NCBI GenBank assembly: GCA_964572745.1
Contig: CAZNFT010000009.1
Coordinates: 1-49,425 of the forward strand
Direction: 5' to 3'
DNA length: 49,425 nt
DNA from: M50B103 sp041667565
GTDB lineage: Bacteria; Fidelibacterota; Fidelibacteria; Fidelibacterales; Fidelibacteraceae
Shown: positions 43,801 through 49,425 of the stretch, in pieces
Numbering within the stretch: the first letter of the stretch is position 1
How the letters are laid out: each line of letters begins with the position of its first letter
The notes under the pieces: model-generated
Database searches by the model: none
What the model was told of the DNA's origin: nothing
Seen by the model: only the letters and a program-made list of their open reading frames with translations
Program-made: the position numbers and the translations under genes

Positions 43801-44771
43801 TCATCATCCCAGTCATGTGCAGAACGATAGGGTAAAATTGATTCATCACCGCCTAATAGTGCAAATGTTGTACCACTATTATATGCATCTGATAAATATT
43901 GTCTTAACTTACCAGCATTATCATTAATACTAGAAGTCAGATCACCAGTATAATTAGAATATATATCTTGAATTGTCACGATGCCAATATCGCAACCCTT
44001 ACGCGTCTTCCACTCAACAAAGTCATCAAAACTTGAGACATAATCATCTCCAGTAATAATAACATAATCATAATATGATAGTGTACTGGTTGCTGTAGCC
44101 TTCCCAAATCTTAACATAGGCTTTTCTTCATACAAAGTGATATCTTCTGGATTATCAACTAACTTTCTTAATGCTCTATCATAAATTTCTTGCATTTTAA
44201 CTTTTCGAGATGCAACTCTTTTGTGTGATTCTGATGAAGGCTCTGTGACAATCTCATAATCGAAATTATTGTTTATCACAAGCGATTTATTAACTGCATC
44301 ATATTGAACAGGATAAAACGCAATCTTAACAATATGATTCCCCGCCATATAACCATCATCAACAATTTCAATAGGACTGTAAGGATACAATTCTGATGAA
44401 GAGTAAACTAAAGGATCAGGTCCAACAAAATGAGGATATTCTTTAACACCATTTGTCGAGACTTTTCCGTTTGATGGTAAAAGCGAATTCGTAATTAAGG
44501 TGGTAGTTACGCTTTTGTTAGTAATCTTAATGTCTACAGGTTTTTCATCCGCAGACATGATAAATTGCTTATAAATTACAGGGATTTCAGGTTTTCCAGC
44601 CTCAATTAAGTATTGAAAACCTTCATACCTTACTTCAACGTAATTATTTCCATCTTCAGCTTCAACAGCTTTTGAAACGGAAACTCTAGAATTCGAAAAG
44701 CTGATACTTTTGTTCATTCCAGCAAAACAAAAGGATACAAGAACTAGTAAAAGAACTAATGCTTTTTTCAT
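40875..44771 (-). CDS. Secreted gingipain-type (C25) cysteine peptidase with beta-helix and sorting domain
   Basis: The 1298-residue protein has a signal peptide (1-17), a propeptide-like domain (about 20-225) and a C25 peptidase domain starting YYDYVIITGDDYVSSFDDFV (about 230-600). The predicted catalytic histidine is H476 in LMGHGSPH and the nucleophile C532 in YSISCSNCW. After a short beta domain comes a right-handed parallel beta-helix (about 730-960, repeats such as NNSYGIMASNC and GNSISDARRGIYA) that may bind polysaccharide. A helical TPR-like part (about 1010-1190) follows, then the sorting domain with YPNPFNPVITIPYSL, YDISGRKVRTLL and LASGVYFIKL. It has a strong GGGGG ribosome binding site and its own promoter. 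The substrate is unknown. Confidence 0.88.
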   Translation of the reverse strand: MKKALVLLLVLVSFCFAGMNKSISFSNSRVSVSKAVEAEDGNNYVEVRYEGFQYLIEAGKPEIPVIYKQFIMSADEKPVDIKITNKSVTTTLITNSLLPSNGKVSTNGVKEYPHFVGPDPLVYSSSELYPYSPIEIVDDGYMAGNHIVKIAFYPVQYDAVNKSLVINNNFDYEIVTEPSSESHKRVASRKVKMQEIYDRALRKLVDNPEDITLYEEKPMLRFGKATATSTLSYYDYVIITGDDYVSSFDDFVEWKTRKGCDIGIVTIQDIYSNYTGDLTSSINDNAGKLRQYLSDAYNSGTTFALLGGDESILPYRSAHDWDDDWDGVDSWCEIPADLYFSEFDADWDADNDGIYGEVRYSTSEFQVYPEIYVGRVLASSDSEIKNWIRKVLIYEQDPGRGNPDYIEQAFLSQADQLQSGFWAQRIKDSLDVIGFTTTIWEESPSFNSLTPTSPTCTSIISHLNSNDYGFLSLMGHGSPHQITVRSPGVNNGSWYDQITTFESMSDGTGDVGGAFENLDNAGYPGIHYSISCSNCWYVSDMCGGARSFPEMYMNYGDNGGISYLGNTRYGWIPTSLLLMEDFVNLLNDGGTEHLGVLEGISKTNSSDQYLWASHDNFGCPETKMWTDVPDAFTSVSITDNTSYITVNAGEAGCNISVTAEDPDDYSLFISDAQSYSFSTTERPLFVVITKDNKLPYITMVGLGNITSNVTLSNNLAYTFANDIRVSSSGELNIKKGTTIKFAKDKELAVYGVLNIDGTEDCPVVFNSDDLDGGVGYWDGVRVYSGGEINADNLHIFNAYSGIRGEYAIMDIDSCLIENNSYGIMASNCTGSNSCTVTNSIIKGNSSYSVRYYNADGTISGNSISDARRGIYARGDVNINNNELSDFKYDAIWCASYDGNIQFNDISDCRYGVYFSSSASGDLQNWWSVHKPASSAENNIFSTPMRSCINIGSTSTPNLGTMFEIDTDVEAGWNVFCDPTSYDVTSSNSSTIKAEGNWWGSSRSISGSVDYTYQAGEIVAIFGKKKVLSKNEILFNQAYRLERDSLYLDAAEIYISLIEDNAYYDDIEYIQKSMNRMRGCYRKLDAYSELEDALISLSTKYPDTYVSAMAKSMNTAQFSLKKDFTSALNNYDAAVEEFVDLNSSEAAAYALFDKYELLEYLSTRKDNLNKSALSRALSNCKERLIDEFDGTEASELLKEMLDQRGLIQSDLPEVFELGAPYPNPFNPVITIPYSLPEESLIKINIYDISGRKVRTLLNSTQIAGNYSIRFDAINLASGVYFIKLHSSSYNAVEKIMLLK

Positions 44772-44813
44772 CTGTTACCCCCTTTAGTTAACTACTAATA
44801 ATCTTCTTATTAT

Positions 44814-44842
44814 AGTTTATCACATTTATTTTTCATTGTCAA
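44814..44842 (-). promoter_or_regulatory. Promoter of the C25 peptidase / FG-GAP operon
   Basis: On the minus strand a perfect TTGACA (44842-44837) is followed after 17 bases by TAAACT (44819-44814). A second -10-like TATAAT overlaps further down (44814-44809) but at 22 bases. It lies about 45 bp before the start codon. Confidence 0.5.
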
Positions 44843-44980
44843 CAATAAAATCATATGTTTTGCGATGGTGTTTATGTGTGTACTAATATTGCTTAGATTT
44901 AATATTTCTCTAACTAGTTTCGGTAGTGTAACTAATAGACTCAATTTAACCACTTACGATCATCAAAGTGGAAGTAGCGG

Positions 44981-45196
44981 TCTGCCATAAACATATCAAA
45001 TGCAGTATATGGAATGTATTTTAACAGTGCCAGTACTGATAGTACTAATCCATCAATCCATGTAGGCGAATCATTTATCCAAAATTGTTCTAATTATGGA
45101 ATCTATGTATATAATAGTTCGCTCAAAATTGATTCATGCTGGGTTTATGATGAACCCGTGGACAGGTATCCAAGCTCCTATGAAAATATAAAATAA
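44981..45196 (+). pseudogene. Decayed fragment of a beta-helix surface protein
   Basis: On the plus strand, opposite to its neighbours, a frame without a start signal encodes a coherent beta-helix-like stretch: NISNAVYGMYFNSAS, then a segment with HVGESFIQNCSNYGIYVYN and SLKIDSCWVYDEP. This resembles the beta-helix coils of the adjacent C25 protein (Y-G-I followed by N/S-rich turns). A stop codon (44975-44977) precedes it, and after the stop at 45194 another frame reads NNNWLKAQSS, possibly its continuation. I read it as the remnant of a second surface-protein gene, too short and broken to be functional. The remaining parts of the 498-bp spacer hold the C25 promoter and nothing else I can name. 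Confidence 0.5.
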
Positions 45197-45269
45197 TTTA
45201 CTCAACATCATGCATCGTTTGCGACGAACAATAATTGGCTAAAAGCGCAATCATCCGAAAAGCACAATC

Positions 45270-47030
45270 CTACAAAAGTTCAAGCAAGGCCTGTGCTGCC
45301 TCTTCGGGTCCGCTCTGTTCATAACCTGTAACGCCTAAGCGTGTTCTAAATTGCCCAACAAAGATAGCTTTTTGATAAAGTTTTTCAAAAAATCCTTTTG
45401 AAATCTTTTCGTGAAGATCTCTTTTCTGTATAGGGCCAAAAATATTTGCAAAGTAAGAGTGGATCAATCCGGTGGATGTCGTTGTTCCTTTACTCATGGC
45501 TGTGCCATCGCGGAAAATCTCCAGCGCGCGTTCGGCGGTTGATATCTTTGAAATGATGGGGTGGTCTTCATCAACCGTCTCATAATTATTGGCATACAAT
45601 ACCATATCAATTTTATAGCCTTTTATCACTTCTTCGTAGGTTGTTACCGGCAATATAATACGAGAGTTTACTTTGTTTGGACTCATAATAATAGATCTAT
45701 CAATCTGACCAAAGGCATAACCCGGTTGCAGATCATCTAAACGCACAAAGGCACCGGTTTCAGTTCCAAAACCAACAACTTCGCCGTCTTCATTCAAGTC
45801 AATTGAGCCCATGTCATCAGCAATAATAATCATTTCTTTAATTTGTTCTTCACCAATAATTCGTAAAGCCTCAAGTGATTCGGATTTTCCTGTGCCACTT
45901 TCACCAATGATTAATACTGTTTTGCTTTTATCATTTTTTCCAACAATATTGACTAATGCACCATGAAATGGCATTTTCCCTTGTTTCATGACCTTGATAT
46001 TGTGTAAGGTTAAGATCATTTTTTTTAAATAGCCAAAATAGCCATAGATATCATCGTTTGGTACGGCTCCAATTAATAGATCATTTTCTTTATCTTCATA
46101 AAATACCGTGGGCATATTTGCTAATCCATCTAAAGAACCTGAGGGTGTACCATATAAATATATAGCATCAGGTTTTTTGTCAAGAAATTCATCTTCAGCT
46201 AATTCAAAAAGGTTGCATAGAGAAAAACCCAACTCAAAGAAACGTTCGTGGACATATACCATAATCAATAAGCTCCCAACCTTAGCTGGATAGCATAGCC
46301 AATCTCTAGTATTGATATCAACAATATCCATTGGGTTTTTATAAATTTCCTCAAATTTTCCTGCGCGCTTATTCATTGGGGGATCCAATAAAAGCGGTGG
46401 GTACAATAGCATTTGGCGGATGATCGGGATTTTATCTAATTGTTTATATTTGGGAGCATATATAGAATTTAATTCCTTTTTTATCGTGATCACACCCAAT
46501 TCTCCTCCGGCAGCTACCTGACGAAAAATATTCGGATGGCGACCTGTGATATTTTCCTCCATATCACGATAGGTTTGGCGTACCAAATGCATTAAAGTTT
46601 CTATGGTTGAATCAAAAGTTCTGTAGGGACGTGTATCCAAAGAATATTCACTTGAGTCACAGATGACATAACGCTCAAATGTGCGCCAATAATTATAAAG
46701 TCCCTCTACAAATTCTTGCAAAAGGCTAGGATCTTCAATAAAAGAATCTACACCATCGATCAATTTGGGTAAATTCTCTAGCTCCATTTTTTCAAGAACT
46801 TGAAATACCCCAATCAATTTATCAAGATCACAATCTTCAATATCATTAATCTCTTTTCCAAAAACAGCAAGAAGTTTAGATTCTTTTCGAATTAAATCTT
46901 TCATATAGCGTTTTACAACATCAAGGAAAAGGCTTGAACTCAACAATTCTCCGGGTGTTTCACAAACTCTATCCTTAAGTCTTAGAATAAGCTTCTTATC
47001 AACGAATTTTGCTGTACCGTAATTTTCCAT
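45270..47030 (-). CDS. PEP carboxykinase / HPr kinase-like P-loop protein of unknown substrate
   Basis: The 586-residue protein has a helical N-terminal region (about 1-190) without a known domain and a C-terminal nucleotide-binding core resembling ATP-type PEPCK and HprK. The P-loop is GESGTGKS at 376-383, followed by the kinase-2-like IIADDMGS (D405-D406) and TETGAFVRLDDL. The segment SKGTTTSTGLIHSYFANIFGP (about 511-531) aligns in spirit with the PEPCK block around GTERG, but its arginine is missing. It is therefore a divergent family member: a kinase, a carboxykinase or a sensor are all possible. It has no signal peptide. It lies 87 bp downstream of thrS and so may be co-transcribed with it. 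Confidence 0.6.
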   Translation of the reverse strand: MENYGTAKFVDKKLILRLKDRVCETPGELLSSSLFLDVVKRYMKDLIRKESKLLAVFGKEINDIEDCDLDKLIGVFQVLEKMELENLPKLIDGVDSFIEDPSLLQEFVEGLYNYWRTFERYVICDSSEYSLDTRPYRTFDSTIETLMHLVRQTYRDMEENITGRHPNIFRQVAAGGELGVITIKKELNSIYAPKYKQLDKIPIIRQMLLYPPLLLDPPMNKRAGKFEEIYKNPMDIVDINTRDWLCYPAKVGSLLIMVYVHERFFELGFSLCNLFELAEDEFLDKKPDAIYLYGTPSGSLDGLANMPTVFYEDKENDLLIGAVPNDDIYGYFGYLKKMILTLHNIKVMKQGKMPFHGALVNIVGKNDKSKTVLIIGESGTGKSESLEALRIIGEEQIKEMIIIADDMGSIDLNEDGEVVGFGTETGAFVRLDDLQPGYAFGQIDRSIIMSPNKVNSRIILPVTTYEEVIKGYKIDMVLYANNYETVDEDHPIISKISTAERALEIFRDGTAMSKGTTTSTGLIHSYFANIFGPIQKRDLHEKISKGFFEKLYQKAIFVGQFRTRLGVTGYEQSGPEEAAQALLELL

Positions 47031-47117
47031 TCTTTTCCTTTGTTTTTTTATTTGGAAAGATATATGCCTTTCTACCGATCAGCTTAGACCTTGTCCTGTT
47101 TTCTTAACTGTCAAAAA

Positions 47118-49040
47118 TTATATCTGAGTCGTTTCTTCTTCCTTCAGGAAGCTGATTACACCGCCTAAATCCATGGCTCCTTCTTCCTTACCACCCTGAT
47201 GACGCAATTTAAACATAGCATTTTCAGCTTCATCCTGACCAATTACGATCATATAAGGAATTTTCATTGTTTCTGCTTCGCGAATTTTATATCCAACACG
47301 CTCATTCCGAAGATCCAGTTCAACTCTCAGATCGTCTGCTTTCATTTTATCAAGAATTTCTTGAGCGGCCGCATTAAATTTTTCTGATACAGGGATCAAC
47401 TTTAACTGAACCGGGGCATACCACAATGGAAATTTTCCGGCCGTATGTTCAATTAATACGCCGATAAAGCGTTCTAAAGAACCCATAATTGCACGATGCA
47501 CTACAAAAGGACGGTGCGCTTCGCCATCTGCACCTGTATAAGCCATATCAAAGCGTTCAGGCAGATTAAAATCAAATTGAATAGTGGTGCATTGCCATAA
47601 ACGACCGATGGCATCTTTTATCTTGATATCGATCTTAGGACCGTAAAAAGCGCCACCACCTTCATCAACCTTATAGTCGATATCCATTTTTTCCATGGAT
47701 TTGCTTAACGATTCCTGAGCTTTTTCCCATAACTCGGGTTCACCCACAAACTTTTCGGCAGGTTTTGTAGAAAGATAAAGTTCATATTCTTTAAAACCAA
47801 AGGCAGCCAAAAAATCAAAAGAAAACTTCAGGAGTTTTTCAACCTCGTCATTCAACTGTTCAGGTGTACAAAAAATGTGCGCATCGTCTTGAGTAAATCC
47901 ACGTACACGCATTAAACCGTGCAAGGCGCCGGATAATTCGTATCTGTAAACCGTACCTAATTCAGCATAGCGCAAAGGCAGATCACGGTAAGATGTTTGA
48001 TGGCGCTTATAGACCATAATATGAAAAGGACAGTTCATAGGTTTCAGGTAATAATCCTGATTTTCCACTTTCATCACAGGATACATGGAATCCTTGTAAA
48101 AGCTCAAATGTCCCGACGTTTCCCACAATTCAGCTTTGCCGATATGGGGAGTCTGGATAATATCATAATCACGTTTACGATGTTCGCTATGCCAGAAATC
48201 TTCGATAAGCTTACGCATTGTAGCACCTTTTGGGTACCAAAGTGAGAGTCCCTGCCCAACGGCATCTGATATTTCAAACAAATCCAGTTCTTTCCCTAAT
48301 TTTCGGTGATCACGCTTTTTAGCCTCTTCCATCAATTGAAGATAAGCTTTCAATTCTTTTTTAGAAGGAAAAGCGGTTCCGTAAATACGGGATAGCATTT
48401 TATTTTTTTCGTCACCGCGCCAGTATGCACCCGCAACGCTGAGTAATTTAAAAGCAGGAATTTTGCCTGTGGATGCTAGATGCGGACCACGGCAAAGATC
48501 AGTAAAATCACCCTGAGTATATAAACTTAGAATTTCATCTTCAGCGATCTCGGAAATGATCTCTACTTTGTAAGTCTCACCCATCTTTTCAAAAAGTTTA
48601 ATCGCATCGTTACGGGAAAGCTCTTTCCTTGTAACAGGAAGATCTTCTTTCACGATCTTCTTCATTTCTGCTTCAATTTTAGGAAGATCTTCTTCAGTGA
48701 AGGGCTTTTCTGTATCGAAATCATAATAGAAGCGATTTTCTATCGCAGGTCCAATGGTCACTTTTACATCAGGGAATAAACGCTGAACTGCCTGAGCCAT
48801 TACATGAGCTGTAGAATGAAGAAGAACATCATGCGCTTCCGGATCTCTCCATGTGATCAATCTGACTTCTGCGTCTGAATTTATTTCATACCCCATATCT
48901 GTCAGACGGTGGTTGATCTCGGCAACAATGCAATTGCGTGCTAATCCTTCAGAAATGGATAAGGCAATATCCATGGGAGTTATGCCCTGTTCATAGGTCT
49001 TGATCGAGCCGTCCGGGAGAGTAATATTCACTTGAGGCAT
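47118..49040 (-). CDS. thrS: Threonyl-tRNA synthetase
   Basis: The 640-residue class II enzyme has the TGS domain (1-62, INITLPDGS-type start), the editing domain with HSTAHVMAQA (76-85) and the SAD region. The catalytic core contains YLKPMNCPFHIMVY, RYELSGALHGLMRVRGFTQDD and FVVHRAIMGSLERF, and a C-terminal anticodon-binding domain follows (about 535-640). It charges tRNA-Thr and hydrolyses Ser-tRNA-Thr. An AAGGA site precedes the ATG. TATAAG lies about 20 bp before the start, with no convincing -35 box. No T-box leader was seen. In many bacteria infC follows at once; here it does not. Confidence 0.97.
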   Translation of the reverse strand: MPQVNITLPDGSIKTYEQGITPMDIALSISEGLARNCIVAEINHRLTDMGYEINSDAEVRLITWRDPEAHDVLLHSTAHVMAQAVQRLFPDVKVTIGPAIENRFYYDFDTEKPFTEEDLPKIEAEMKKIVKEDLPVTRKELSRNDAIKLFEKMGETYKVEIISEIAEDEILSLYTQGDFTDLCRGPHLASTGKIPAFKLLSVAGAYWRGDEKNKMLSRIYGTAFPSKKELKAYLQLMEEAKKRDHRKLGKELDLFEISDAVGQGLSLWYPKGATMRKLIEDFWHSEHRKRDYDIIQTPHIGKAELWETSGHLSFYKDSMYPVMKVENQDYYLKPMNCPFHIMVYKRHQTSYRDLPLRYAELGTVYRYELSGALHGLMRVRGFTQDDAHIFCTPEQLNDEVEKLLKFSFDFLAAFGFKEYELYLSTKPAEKFVGEPELWEKAQESLSKSMEKMDIDYKVDEGGGAFYGPKIDIKIKDAIGRLWQCTTIQFDFNLPERFDMAYTGADGEAHRPFVVHRAIMGSLERFIGVLIEHTAGKFPLWYAPVQLKLIPVSEKFNAAAQEILDKMKADDLRVELDLRNERVGYKIREAETMKIPYMIVIGQDEAENAMFKLRHQGGKEEGAMDLGGVISFLKEEETTQI

Positions 49041-49425
49041 GTAAAAATCCTTTCATCTTATATTAGCAAATAATTTAAGTGCAATTGTTTTTATATTCAA
49101 TGCTTTAATGAAATTTGATGAAAAGAGTTAATATTACTTTCGATCAACCCTTCGACTGCGCTCAGGGTTGTTTGGCTTGGGGCTAGGTAATCCCGGGATT
49201 GCATCCCGGGTCATCTTTGATTTACCCCTCCATCCGTCGGGGTAAAAGAGCTTACATCAGAATTTGCAGCTGATAATCTTAGATATTTAACAATAAAAAT
49301 ACCTTGAGCGATAGTCGAAAGGTATATCAGTGTTAACCCGGGATAAAATCCCGGGATATCACACTACCAAACAATAAAAGCCTGGCTTTATAAAGGACTT
49401 GAGCTAAAATATCCACATTCTTCAA
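49041..49425. repeat. Spacer upstream of thrS with paired palindromic repeats
   Basis: Four hairpins occur in this gene-free end. CAACCCT/AGGGTTG (49145-49170) encloses TCGACTGCGCTC, and ATACCTT/AAGGTAT (49299-49325) encloses almost the reverse complement of that core. CCCGGGAT/ATCCCGGG occurs twice with the same stem and different loops (49192-49210 loop TGC, 49337-49355 loop AAA). They look like copies of dispersed REP-type elements. No ORF or RNA gene is visible, and the thrS promoter should be near 49045-49120. Confidence 0.75.

Noticed and set aside
43637..43927. 96-residue plus-strand ORF rich in His, Tyr and Gln
   Set aside because: It is antisense to the conserved C25 peptidase domain.

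Overview
This window is low-GC bacterial chromosomal DNA, probably from a metagenome assembly because a 100-base run of N sits inside a tandem repeat at the left edge. The organism looks like a Gram-negative member of the FCB superphylum, and Cloacimonadota or a close relative fits best. Two secreted proteins end in a type IX-like sorting domain with YPNPFNP. There is a TamA/TamB outer-membrane pair, a gingipain-type C25 peptidase, and a 31-residue AURKAIP1/COX24-type ribosomal protein of the kind known from Bacteroidetes. The phylum call is inference; no rRNA marker is present.

Almost every gene is on the minus strand, so transcription runs right to left. The exceptions are rsmB (6074-7354) and a decayed beta-helix fragment (about 44981-45196). 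At the right end is thrS, then a PEPCK/HprK-like P-loop protein, a decayed fragment, a C25 peptidase and an FG-GAP protein (both with C-terminal sorting domains), then infC-rpmI-rplT-pheS-pheT-small ORF-zapA-rny-folD-tamB-tamA. In many bacteria thrS directly precedes infC; here about 8 kb of surface and accessory genes separate them. infC appears to use the classical AUU start, with a hairpin and U tract just before its ribosome binding site.

The middle (19.4-25.2 kb) holds a TPR lipoprotein, then MoxR, a DUF58 protein and a BatD-like protein (an aerotolerance-type cluster without the vWA proteins), a small membrane protein, and a NatA/NatB-type ABC exporter. Next come trxA, acyP and nadE, then a 0.75-kb spacer rich in palindromes. 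To its left are comEC (with a metallo-hydrolase tail that has lost its metal motif), a FlgO-like lipoprotein, an RnhB-YraN fusion and lepB.

The left part has a photolyase, tryptophanase, rsmB, a tiny lipoprotein with a PP-loop sulfurtransferase-like enzyme, argS, a LysM lytic transglycosylase, an HU/IHF protein and the 31-residue ribosomal protein, closed by a strong terminator.

The most intriguing non-coding signal is a structured element of about 150 nt at 10958-11111, between lepB and the photolyase gene. On the minus strand it can form two mutually exclusive folds, one of which contains a clear intrinsic terminator. No CRISPR array, insertion sequence, prophage, tRNA or rRNA gene was seen.
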